A stretch of 37,390 nucleotides of DNA, taken from Lingula anatina. Taxonomy: Eukaryota > Brachiopoda > Lingulata > Lingulida > Lingulidae. The first letter of the stretch is position 1; each line of letters opens with the position of its first letter. The position numbers were made by a program, and so were the translations under genes. The stretch spans positions 207,109-244,498 of the forward strand of contig NW_019773836.1 of assembly GCF_001039355.2 (NCBI RefSeq), in the 5' to 3' direction. Shown here piece by piece: positions 11,857-22,085 of this stretch. The notes beneath the pieces were generated by a model, which saw nothing but the letters and a program-made list of their open reading frames with translations, ran no database searches and was not told the origin of the DNA.

Positions 11857-13246
11857 ACAAAAAAGAGAGAGAGAGCAAAAAAAGAGGGAGAGAGAGGGGC
11901 AGAGAGAGATAAAGAGAGCAATTAAAGTAGTGAGGCAGAGAGAGAGAGAAATAAATGAGAAAGACTCAGAGAGAGGGAAAAAGAGGCAAATAGCCTGTCA
12001 GTTAGAGAGAGCCATTTTGTGATAGCGTAAATGACATAAGTTTAAATAACCAATGAAGACAGACAGGTAACAAGAGAGAATGCTGCCTGGTTGTACTGTA
12101 TTCTTTATTCTTTCTTGAATCAACAAATAACTGTGAAACTAAAAGGAAAATAAATAACAATAATAAATAAATAATAAATATCTCATAAAACAGTCTCATC
12201 AAACCAAATTTGTGTGTTACTATACAGTTACATGTGATATTGCTAACACTATTGTGAGACCAAACACTAGTAGCAACTACAGTACATTCTCTAATTTGAA
12301 ACATGTACATTGTACACTTTTAATCTAACAATAAAGTGTGAATAACATTACTTTAAAACAATATCATAAATGTAACATGCTTACCTTTTTTGCTCTCTTC
12401 TAAGGTCTCCTAAGCTAAGGTCCTGCCTGTCTCACTTCTTTCAAATGTCTGCCAAATTCAGCACAGAAAATGCTAGCAGGTCACGTGGACTACTACTCAC
12501 TTATGCAAATCTTATAAGTGGAGAGACTGAGATTGTGCTAGTTGTGCTTCTAGTACTGCTGGTGCAATCATTGCACCTACACAAATCAACATATTATATT
12601 ATATTATATTATATTATATTATATTATATTATATTATATTTCAGGCACTCCAGAGATAGCAGGTCTGACCCCAATCCAGGCACTGGAGATCATACGTGGT
12701 TGCCGTGGGCTCAACATTGTAGGGGGAGACTTGGTGGAGGTAAGATTTAGGTGAAGTTCCGATGACAGGGATTTAAATGTGTAAATATGTCATTTAACAT
12801 GCTATTAACGAAACACTAGCAGGTCCAAGATGCTGCGGGGTACATGTGTGTGTGTGATTGTGTGTGCGTGTGTGTGTGGCAGGGGGAGGGGGGGATAAAA
12901 TGTTTTGATCCCTTAATTGTTTTGCTCGCATATATATATATATATATAAAGTAGCTGCTGTAGACAAGGTTATTGTAATGGGAGGTCAAAAGGACTGTAA
13001 ATAGTTCATTCTGATTGATTTGATGTGTGTGTGTGTGTGTGTGTGTGTGTGATTGAGAGAGAGAGGGGGGGTTCTGCTGTAACCTCTCTCCCCTTGGTCA
13101 ACCAAGTACAGTGGAACTGAAATTTCCTTTTTCTTCCCTAGGTGTCCCCACCTTATGATACAACAGGCAATACAGCCTTACTGGCAGCTAATCTGCTGTT
13201 TGAGATGCTGTGTGTGTTCCCTGGTGTGAAGTATGCTGATGTATAG
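4008..13246 (+). CDS. AGMAT: Agmatinase (ureohydrolase family), mitochondrial, with four alternative copies of exon 4
   Basis: Coding exons: 4008-4194, 4683-4808, 5054-5238, one of four alternative exons 4 (5925-6125, 7567-7767, 8368-8568, 9590-9790), 11673-11817, 12645-12739 and 13142-13246 (TAG at 13244-13246). Phases join as 1, 1, 0, 0, 1, 0 and give 347 residues with any one exon 4, close to the ~350 of vertebrate AGMAT. The family hydrolyses a guanidino compound (agmatine to putrescine plus urea) at a binuclear Mn2+ site. Visible ligands are H155 in GGDHT (exon 3), D178, H180 and D182 in DAHxD (exon 4), and D269 and D271 in [14 protein letters not shown] (exon 5). The catalytic His is at about 194 (exon 4). 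The basic, amphipathic start [12 protein letters not shown] followed by RTF suggests a mitochondrial presequence. The start is the first ATG in this frame. Exon 7 ends [22 protein letters not shown], typical of the family. True substrates of the isoforms are unknown. Confidence 0.92.
4195..4682 (+). other. Agmatinase intron 1
   Basis: AT-rich intron with donor GTACTG and acceptor tttatgtcctaag. No other feature was recognised. Intron 2 (4809-5053) is short and ends in an ATT array listed separately. Confidence 0.75.
5008..5046 (+). repeat. (ATT)n microsatellite at the exon 3 acceptor of agmatinase
   Basis: About 13 ATT units, followed by taccccc and the AG at 5052-5053. The array occupies the position of the pyrimidine tract. 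Confidence 0.9.
5239..5924 (+). other. Agmatinase intron between exon 3 and exon 4a
   Basis: AT-rich intron. It contains a perfect inverted repeat tatgtacagacaca/tgtgtctgtacata (5590-5603, 5606-5619; 2-nt loop), followed by a CG-rich GTCGCC/GTCGTC stretch (about 5636-5668) that stands out from the AT-rich surroundings. One undetermined base lies at 5747. No coding signal was found. Confidence 0.6.
5925..6125 (+). CDS. AGMAT: Agmatinase alternative exon 4a (67 codons, metal-binding DAHAD)
   Basis: First of four tandem exon copies. The acceptor is gtatacag with a poor pyrimidine tract; the donor is AAG followed by GTGCTG. The 201 bp are phase 0/0 and open. Key residues within the exon are D12-A-H14-A-D16-T (metal ligands) and H28 in IAHGT (catalytic His), then [17 protein letters not shown]. 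About two thirds of residues are identical to copy 4c (44 of 67 by eye). It is nearest to exon 3 and best matches the general agmatinase consensus (CLDCxRVVQIG). Confidence 0.88.
6240..6600 (+). repeat. Degenerate TATCCAT-type tandem array in the intron after exon 4a
   Basis: At least ten imperfect copies of a TATCCAT core lie in a pyrimidine-rich tract, ending in (ATCC)n around 6580. It starts about 115 bp after the donor of exon 4a and is not seen after the other copies. It may be an eroded minisatellite; a role in splicing control is speculation. Confidence 0.55.
7107..7279. mobile_element. Small terminal-inverted-repeat element between exons 4a and 4b
   Basis: The ends match as an inverted repeat, CTGGGGTAGCGCTARCA, and the unit is 173 bp. 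It is flanked by CTACC on both sides (7102-7106 and 7280-7284), which looks like a 5-bp target-site duplication. The inner part is AT-rich with further inverted similarity (tttagccaaa / tttggctaag). There is no coding capacity, so this is a non-autonomous MITE-like element. Superfamily not assigned. Confidence 0.7.
7460..7483 (+). repeat. Poly-T tract before exon 4b
   Basis: An uninterrupted run of T about 85 bp upstream of the exon 4b acceptor. It could contribute to a distant pyrimidine tract. Confidence 0.85.
7567..7767 (+). CDS. AGMAT: Agmatinase alternative exon 4b (67 codons, DAHSD)
   Basis: Second tandem copy. The acceptor is tgtttttatgaccag; the donor is CAG followed by GTGTTT. The frame and 201 bp length match the other copies. 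It keeps D12-A-H14-S-D16-T and H28 (VYHGS). It is the most divergent in the second half: the LDCxR stretch of the other copies is LKGTQ here, and the end is [12 protein letters not shown]. It has Y before the catalytic His, where 4a has A, 4c has N and 4d has F. No stop or frameshift, so it does not look like a decaying duplicate. Confidence 0.87.
8368..8568 (+). CDS. AGMAT: Agmatinase alternative exon 4c (67 codons, DAHAD)
   Basis: Third tandem copy. The acceptor is ttttgtatggtccag; the donor is CAG followed by GTGGTT. 201 bp, phase 0/0, open. It has D12-A-H14-A-D16-T, H28 in VNHGA, and then [19 protein letters not shown]. The best general consensus match together with 4a. It shares its start ([14 protein letters not shown]) with 4b. 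Confidence 0.88.
8569..9589 (+). other. Intron between agmatinase exons 4c and 4d
   Basis: About 1 kb of AT-rich sequence with a pyrimidine-rich patch (about 8836-8915) and an (ATTT)n array at 9223-9255. I looked for a decayed extra copy of exon 4 and saw none. Confidence 0.6.
9590..9790 (+). CDS. AGMAT: Agmatinase alternative exon 4d (67 codons, DAHDD)
   Basis: Fourth tandem copy. The acceptor is gtcaaacttccag; the donor is AAG followed by GTGGCA. 201 bp, phase 0/0, open. It has D12-A-H14-D-D16-T, i.e. an extra acidic residue inside the metal-binding motif, and H28 in IFHGS. It begins GKHGPVGL where the others have EK, and has MMGAPIF and YLACEEG in place of the basic pair near residues 33-34. 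It lies farthest from exon 3, 1.9 kb before exon 5. Confidence 0.88.
9791..11672 (+). other. Intron between agmatinase exon 4d and exon 5
   Basis: About 1.9 kb, AT-rich, holding the foldback MITE at 10619-10875. The acceptor is tttatgttctag. No additional exon copy was recognised. Confidence 0.65.
10619..10875. mobile_element. Foldback MITE with TTA target duplication, PIF/Harbinger-like
   Basis: The unit is 257 bp and almost completely palindromic. Left arm GGCTTTGTTCACATGCAATG and right arm (read in reverse) GGCTTCGTTCACATGCAATG extend inward for about 120 bp, meeting near 10740-10756. TTA flanks it on both sides (10616-10618, 10876-10878), the size and AT-rich type of target used by PIF/Harbinger elements. 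No coding capacity. It lies in the intron between exon 4d and exon 5. High arm identity suggests recent insertion. Confidence 0.82.
11818..11998 (+). repeat. (GA)n microsatellite fused to the exon 5 donor
   Basis: The array begins within the splice donor itself (GTGAGAGAGA). It is pure to about 11853 and then degenerates into a GAGA-rich tract to about 11998. Confidence 0.85.
12591..12640 (+). repeat. (ATATT)n pentanucleotide array at the exon 6 acceptor
   Basis: About ten ATATT units run directly into tttcag (AG at 12643-12644). The array takes the place of the pyrimidine tract of agmatinase intron 5. Confidence 0.9.
12740..13141 (+). other. Agmatinase intron 6 with several dinucleotide repeats
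   Basis: Donor GTAAGA; acceptor tccctttttcttccctag, a strong pyrimidine tract. Contains (TG)n near 12847-12880, (AT)n at 12930-12948 and (TG)n at about 13024-13050 followed by (GA)n. Confidence 0.75.
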
Positions 13247-15160
13247 ACACTACTGACTGCAGTTTTTTTTTTCCACCTGGGACACAGGAATCATTCCCAG
13301 ACCTATCGTACTAACTGTGGATCAATCTATCTCCAGGGGGATTATCGCTAAATTGTACTCAACTTAAGTGGCTTAGCTGTCTGTCATGCCTACTGAAGCT
13401 GTTAAGGAGTAATTAAGTATTGTTTAGCAGATTTTGTAGGTGTGCAAATCATCCAAGCCATTTAAGCTGAAAGCAGTTTAGCAAGAACTTGGAGATGGAT
13501 CGATCCTGTTAGATTGATCTAGGTATGAGAAGTCAGCCATAGACAAGCAAGGGTATATTTTAATTAGTAGTTATTATTATCTTATTAATCTTCTAATGTA
13601 CTGTAAACTGGTGCCATTTCTGCTGCAGGGTTTGTCAGGTCTAGACTTAAAACTTGTTTTTTAGGGAGCCTGTTAAAATAATATTTCTCAGGAAAAAACA
13701 TTTTCATTTTGTGTGCATACAGCCAAAGGAAAACCAAAATTGTATTGTATTCTAGTCTGTGTTAAGACAACAAGATACCTTAGGAAATAACCCAAAGAAA
13801 AACAACCGAAGTTGACTAACTTTGTTTACTACCAATGCGACAAATGCATAGTATTACACATGTATCATATATGGAACCATGTTCCAAATGTATTTATTTA
13901 TTTTCTTACTTATTTATTTATTTTATTATTTATTTTACTTCTTATGTTTAAAATACATGTGGACTCTACATCAAATGAATGCATAACCATGATGGATAGA
14001 AAACATAACACATGCTGTTTTTAATAGTAAATTTATTCCAAGCATTTTATAAAATGTGAAACAATGTATTAACAAAACAGTCAAGTGAGTACTGCTGTCA
14101 AATTTTATTTGTATATTTTAATTGCGTATAAAATTATAGAAAAAATTTGATGAAAAGTACTTGCACGTCAATTGCACATCAAGTTGGAAGCAATGAAACA
14201 GTTGATATTGTTTTCAAAATTATGTATTCTCCAGTTTAGTAAGGAGATTTTTATATTATAAAAATAGGCAATAGGCGGGATATTGTTTAAAATATTGTTT
14301 ATAATACAAAGCTGCAACTGCCCATGTGGGATTATGTACTCAAACATGCAATAAAATAACATAGCTGTTACCATCAGGTATTTGTGTCTTTTCTTCATAC
14401 ATGCTTTTTCTTATCATATGTTTCTTCTCTTCTTTTCCACCTAGAGTTTTAAATCTCATCTGGTGAATATTCGCTCTCTGTCAGCATGTTATTGGAGAAT
14501 TTCCCAGCTCCACATTATACTTGTAACTGGGGTGTTTTTTAATCCAGTGATTAGGCATGTTGCCAGTGTGAGATACAGAATCGGTCAAAAGGTACTGAAT
14601 AAAATGTATGAAAGCAAGGCTGGCTGAAAAAATAGGATAAATATATAAGCAGACATTTGAATTGAATGGAAGAAAATACTGGCCATACAATCAACAAGAG
14701 TTTGAATAACACAGTTTGTAAATATAATTCATCAGCTGCTTTCCCAGTAAATGTATATACAAATGTGGGGTTTAAAAGAATTAAATATTGTGTTTTGTGG
14801 TCATATTAAAACAATCAACATGATTTAAACCATCTAACATGCAAATGCCCATTTAAAATGGAACTTAAACTGTTATCTTGGTGGTATGAAAGCTATTAAA
14901 AATAAGTATATTAACATCAGTTTTTTTAAAGGAAGACATTGTTTGTAACAAAAACCGGATAAAATATATTAAAATTTAGATAAAAGTTTATAACTGGCAT
15001 TCAACAATTGGTTGTGTAAGAACAGTATTTACAAAGCGTCAATGCACAGACTCATCTGTTTTTAAATATTTCCCACGCTCAACGAGAGGCGATTTCAACC
15101 ATTGTTTTATCACACGTTTTGAACAGTGTGATTCATCGTATTGCAATGGGCAATAAAAAT
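13247..15160. other. Interval between convergent 3' ends of agmatinase and NOX5
   Basis: About 1.9 kb holding the 3' untranslated regions of both genes. Candidate AATAAA signals on the plus strand are at 14350-14355 and 14598-14603; which one agmatinase uses is unknown. A weak TATAAA candidate for NOX5 is on the minus strand at 14992-14987. Contains (ATTT)n near 13897-13935. No further gene was recognised. Confidence 0.5.
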
Positions 15161-18100
15161 CTAAAAATTCTCCTTCCGGAAGTTGAAGCCGAATTGTCGA
15201 CATTTGGCCCTCAGCGTTCCTGCCAGAGCTGGATTCCCACAGAAGAAGACGGTCACTTTCCCGTGCTTTGTTCTCTTTATCTCTGAGAAAACCTGGAGAC
15301 ATGAAATAATGTTTTTATCAAATTATTCTCGATTTTATTAACGTAGGAGTGCATGTGTATGTTTGCATGCCAACCAATTACAAAGAATAGTGTGTAAAAT
15401 ATTTTACGTTATAATAGTGAATAAACAATATACTTCATAAAGACTTGCACTCCTGACAAGTATAATGACATACGGAGAGTAAATAAATATAAATGTGTTC
15501 AAAAACTCGAAGTTGCATAAATAACAGAGAGGGTGCTAAATGGGTTAACATTCCTTAATCAATGCTTATATTAGACGAAATATAAATACATGATACTATA
15601 GAATAAACCACGTGACATACCTGATCCCAGTCGGGTCTTCCCGCCTGTGTTCGTGTCCTCAGTCCCGTGATCTTGTCACGTGCTTCTTTGCTGTGCACGA
15701 GGTCCAGCGCCATCTGCAGAAGAACGCCCTTCAGGTCGTTTTTCTTTACAGCTGCTGTCAGATAAACATTCATGTCTGGAATAATACAAGAAATCTTCAA
15801 AGATATTACTATCATCCGTCGTCATTTATTTTTTCCATTGATTTGTATATTATTTCATTTATATTCCGCTAATCTCATTCATTTTAAAAGATTTGTCTTT
15901 ATCTTGTTTTTATTTATTTATTTATTGAATTATTTTCAATTTTTGAAAAGAAAGAGACAGATTGTCATTTTGTATATGAAACCAATATGTTTGCTGTTGA
16001 CTGAATCTTATCTGTAATCGGATGGGTTGCCCGGGCAACACTGGCTTTATTTATTCCCTCCTAAATAGATAAATAAACGAAAAAAAAAAAAGACAACAGT
16101 TTACCCAGGAAGTGTTCCAGCCCACTGCCCTCCTCTTGCTGTTCTATCTCTAACTGACTCATAAGACTGACGAACCACTCAAACGCTTTTTGATCTCGGG
16201 ATATCCAGAAGAAATCAACCTGTTGTAATTGATAAATAAATAAATAATGTTATAAATGAATAAATAAATAAATAAACAATGACATGAAGAAACAAATAAA
16301 TAAATACAATTATAATTAACAATGTGATGGATAAACAAACAAATTATATGATAAATATGACAAATAAGTAATATTTTACATAAATAATGTAATGAATAAA
16401 CAAATAAATAAATAATAGGATAAATAAACAAACAAATAAATGAATAAAATAACGTATATAAAAACATGCAACATTATTAAAACACGATTTTTAAAATTGA
16501 TAATTATTAAGTCACCTTTTTGAGATTTTTCAAGGTAATCGGCCGTTTGTCGGTCCAGCCGTGGTTACACCTTGGGCACACGTGTCTGGCTATTTTGTAG
16601 CGCAGCATAATACTCTGCAGTATACTGGCGAACGGTGTCACCCCAATACCACTGGCTATCAGTACTGCGTGTTCAGCGGAGAAGATGTGAGCCGAGGGAG
16701 AACCGTAAGGGCCGTCAAGGTACACCTGAAAATCAGACATGAGGATCTGTATAGTATGGGATTCAACAGGTATGTTATTTCTTTAATTGTTGCGGCCTGT
16801 GTGCTAGCAATTGTGTGACTTTATTACCTAACGAAAGGTTAATTAAAAGATGTAGAAATGTTGGAGCGCAATGACTTTTATTCTTGCAGGAAAATAACTG
16901 AAAAAATTATTACCGTTGTAACAGAGAAATGAAAATAGTAAGGGGTGTGCATTTCATCCCATGGTGAAATAACCTGCACTCGAAATTTATATAACACTTT
17001 TGTTTATGCGAAACTATGAAAATTAATTCTCCAAAGCGGCTCTGCTTTGAACTTTACGACACGTATTTTCGGTCGTATGCTAAATAAATATTGATGAATA
17101 TTTAACGTGTGTAAATGTCCTCAAACTGTCATGAAATAAACTCTTCGTAATAAAACTGACCTCTAGCGACTCCTCTTGCGGTGCCTCCTCGTTATCAGGC
17201 TCAACTTTGTACACAAACGGCGCGTTGGTCAAATGGCCAAAGTTCTGACCATGCGACTCTCGCCCCCATTTGGTCAAGCGGCGTTGCAAAACCGTCTTTC
17301 GCCTCTTAATCACATTTTCCTCGGCACCCAACCCCCCATCTTCTCCTGGAACCTGCAGCTTGTTTCTCTTGGCTGGCGTTGGCTTCAGTGACGGATCTTT
17401 TTTGCTCTCATCGACGTTTGGGATTTCAATCTTAACTTCGCTTTCGTCCGCTTGGAACGAAGTATTCTCGTAAGGGTGATCGTGTTTCGTATCATCACAC
17501 TCCTCATAAACGTCTTCATCGCTCTGACACACGTCCTCGCCCTCCGTTGGTACCTGTAAGCTGTTCCGTTTCTCCTCTTCGTCTGCTTCAAGAATATCTG
17601 AAAACCTGTTGAGGAGCTTTTGGCCATTGGCCTTCCCGTTGGGAGAACGACCGGAATTGTCCTCTGCCTGGTGCAGGAGACTTGGCGTGATGATTGACAG
17701 CCTACGCCCCGCCCTCCCCTTCATGCTCTTGCCCTTGGAGGACAGCGCTCGGCTCCAACGTTTCCGCTTCTCGTCGAAGAAGTCGTAAAGCTTGTTGGTC
17801 CATTGCCCCACGCCGCGAATGTGCAGCCATATGTATTCTGAGAGAACAGATGGATATTATGAATGATTATGAATAATGATAATAAATTTTATTATTATAG
17901 TGTATATAAAAGTAATATTAAAATATAATATTAAAATATATAGATAATGAATAAGAGAAAATGTGTAAACATTATTTTTGACTTCAAAATTCATTTTGTA
18001 TTAACATCTGTAAAGTTCTGTACCTGTGCCTATTTCAGATTGGCCTGAACTGTTGCATGCGCTTTAGCTTTTCGATCTTTATAATGTTTTAATTCAGTAT

Positions 18101-21100
18101 AATTTTGAGGTTACTGTTTATAGGTCAAGACGACCAGACTACAACAAATTTTCAGCTGACCGCATGGTGACATCAAATAGCGCATTTTGAACTATTTCCG
18201 GCGATGGTTTGAATTTTCTGAACACAATCCAAGAAGGGTACACACAAGCAATTCTGTACTTAAAGGTTTATTTGTGGAAAACATTTTCAGCCCAAATATT
18301 TTCAGACAAACCAAATTTAGACAATTATTTTGCCATCCGTTCCTGTTTGCGCACGCGCCAATTCCAACAAATGAATCTCTCATTTTTTCTCGAGCCACGG
18401 AATCGGCCGAGAGTTTCCGAAAGTTAACGACCTACCAGATTGTTCTGGCGCACTGCTAATGGTGAAAGGATGCCATTCAAACTTGGCAATCTTCGGTATA
18501 TTGATAAAGAGATAGTCTCCAGGTCCGTAGTCGAAGTTAGAAGGTCGGTTGATTACTAAATGTGTAACCTGCAAAAAAAAGATAAATAGGAAAAAATGAA
18601 ACGGTTAATTCACCGGAATTGCGTTTAGGAAGGGAGGGGGCAATAATTATGTGCTCGTGGAAGAATACGTTCGCATGTGCGTGCACGTGCAAGAATACTT
18701 TCGCATTTTGCAACTTTCGTATTTTGCACCCTCTACCAGGCAGATATTATAGGCAAATTTTCAAAGGCAGAGAATCAACCCCCCCCCCCCCCCCCCCCCC
18801 AACAACACAATCAATAAATATATAAATGCTCAAGAAGTTGTCAAGATTGTTCTATGTTTACTGATGGTGATCTACCGGATACTTACCCTTGATGCCAGAA
18901 GCACTCCTTCCTTCACGTGCGTCTGTCCCTGGTAAAGTCTCTTTAGCCACCTGGAGCTGTAAATCTTCTCGCAGATGAAAATGGTGCACGGGGCGATGAA
19001 CCACATCCAGAAACGAGAGCCATGAAGGAAAACTAATAACAGCCATGGTGCGTAGAGGAAATGAGTGAAAAAGAAGACCTAAAAACCATATGATAAAATT
19101 TTAATATTATTTCACCGTTGCCAAATTGTGTGGACACGTTTACTCATGTACACTGTATGTTCAACATTTGATAAAATATGGGAGATACATTTCTTTTATT
19201 TTTTTAATTAAAATTACCATATTGTGATTGAGGTTTAATAATAATACCATAACATTTTGGCCTAAAATACAATTGTACCTGAATAATTAATAAAAAGAGA
19301 CTTCGATTTAAACATTTTATCTATATTGAATCTTAATTACCCTGAGTGTCAGAGCAACGTAAAAGCTAGCTTGCTAAATATACCTTGTGGTGGAGTCGCT
19401 TTTACTACCTGGTATTGCTACTATGGGTTATATATGAAATCAAGATCGAGCTGGCAATACCGGAAACTAGAACCTAGGGTAATCTTAATAAACATAATGT
19501 TAAAAAATACCTCAAAATGTCCCGAACGTCGAACACAAGGCAGGGCACCAATCACAAGTACGATAAGAATTATCACCAATAACCAACCAGTGATGCTCGC
19601 GGACTGACCAACCCAACCAATCCCTGCCGCTGTTGTAAAAAGAGCTTCGGCAAGAGTGATGTTCAAGGATGGCGAGATCATAGCTGAAAAAATCCATTTG
19701 AAATGCGTATTGAATGCACGGAGTAATAACATAATTGGTGTAAAGATATGTGCACGTGACATTTTCGGAAATAACCGAACAACATAAAGCATTGGAAATT
19801 ACAGTAAACTTTAATAGACGTATGCTCACTTCTTTAACAATTTTGAAAAACACATACAGGTATAAGTTTGAAACAGTTTATCTTCCTATTTGTAAAAACG
19901 TCTATATGTCGGTACATCTGAGTTAATTGTTGGCAGAAAACTTTGAAAAATATCAGCATTTGCGGAAGAGATAAGCATTTCTTTGTAAATAAGAATACAC
20001 TAACCGAAATTCCCAATATGGGCAAACGTATGTATCGTACTCAATATGACGATAACCACCGCCACATATTTGTGATATTTTATATGTTTATCTATAGGCA
20101 ACCAGTTTCCAATCCACGTGGCTCTTAGTAAGGTCAAGGTCACTCGAAGCATCAAAGCCACAACGAGCGAACAATTAAAGTTCAGTGCCTGTCCTGAAAT
20201 TGCAAGCATGATATGCAAGATATAAGAAAAATTGTTAATTTTGAATCGTCTTAATTAATTTGTGTGAGTTACATTCTCTCTCTCCCCCCCTCTCTCTCTC
20301 TCTCTCTCAAATTTATTATCCTAGAAATACCTCCAAATTAATTAATTCGTTTATCATTTGATTTATTCTTTTACCCTCTATCCATTTATTCAATTATCTA
20401 CAATTAATCAATTGCGTACCGTAAATGATAAAGACATCGTTTCTATAACGAATAAATAATTACAAATATTTATAGATTAATCAAGCTTACCACAAGCACG
20501 TGCCACAATGTCGAACCCTGTCACGGGTCCCTGGTTCACGTCAAAGAAGTAATACTCCAGAGACCGGTGTGTCAGTATGACGATATTGATGATAAAGTAC
20601 AAGGTGACGAAGATGATGTCCGGAATGCGGTTCTGAGCGTATTCACGGTCAAACTGTGGACAACAAGGACAAGGAGGCTGGACATCTGGGACGAAGTCTG
20701 AGGAGTCGGACTGCAGCCAGCTTACTGAACTGAATACAGAAAATAGAAGAAAAGTGTAAAGCTGAGGGAAATGTTCAATTGAATGGTTTTATATAAGCGA
20801 GATTTCACGGGATTATTTATTTATTTATTTTGGGGGGCGGAGTCAAAAAATAAACAAAATAATCCTCAGGTATTTTCTTCTGGTTGTTTTCTCATAGGCT
20901 CTGCAGAATTATAGTCGATTGCACATAGTACGTATTCTCCGTGTTTAGGTCGTGTTGAGCGCATGGGGTTTCGTGTAGGTAAATCTTACGCAACAACTAA
21001 GCTTTTACCGGTATGTTGTCAAACATTCAAACTGGCGCGTTACAAAATAAATAAATAAATAAATAAATAAATAAACAAGCAAACAAATAAATAAAATAAA

Positions 21101-22046
21101 TCAAGAAGAAAAAACGCCTCGCTTAATGTAAAAAAGGGCCTTAATTGTAATCCAGGCAAGAGACACGTGTTGGTCTTTAATCACAACTACCGGTATTTTG
21201 TCTTAAAGACTCACCTGACCGTCAAATTTTCAATGACTCCCGGATACGACTTCAGTACGTTAGAAAGCTCTTCGAAGTTGATTCGACCGTCCAAATCCTT
21301 GTCTGCTTCGTCTATGATTGAGACGACTAAGTCGTCTATAGTCTCCTCTGAGATAGTTAGTCGACTTTCTTTGACACAGGACTTTATCACGTTCCTTACA
21401 GCGCTAAAGTCCAGATACCCCAAATCTGAAAAATATAGTATAGTATAGTATAGTATAGTATAGTATAGTATAGTATAGTATAGTATAGTATAGTATAGTA
21501 TAGTACAGTTGTAAACGTATGTCCGGCTGTGATGATCGGTAATAAGATTTGTCGGCCGAAATTACCTCGAAGCACGCCCGAAGTATTTACCTTGTACATC
21601 GTATGCCTGGAACAGTAGTTTCAGTTTCTCCTCATAGGTGCCGTGGTGAAACAAAGACAAGCCCACCACCCACTCGTGGACATTTAGCCCCCCGGTTTTA
21701 TCTTTGTCTAATATGTGGAACAGGCGGGCAGCAAAGAAGTCCTGAAATTATAAAGAAAGAAGATACACATGTTTTAACTCTTTCCTTAAATATTTTTTAA
21801 ATCTCACCTTTCGTTTTCCGTTGAGGACCACGACCAATCTCATGAACAATGTCACAGACAAATAAAGTAGAGTCAAACATACATATGCACCGCTGGGATG
21901 GGGGGAGGGGGAGGGGAGGGGGGGTGCATATGTATGTTTGACTCTACTTTATTTGTCTGTGACGTTGTTCAATGTTGGAAAAGAGAAATGATATGTCCTC
22001 CCCCACTCCCTGCATCCTATGCTTACGTCTCAAGTTTTTTTTCTAA

Positions 22047-22085
<39 letters not shown>

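Noticed and set aside
15039-15302. An 87-codon minus-strand open frame overlapping the last NOX5 exon
   Set aside because: The splice acceptor at 15293 and phase 0 entry put the exon in another frame, which gives VFFCGNPAL and FRKENF and stops at 15161. The longer open frame is a shadow.
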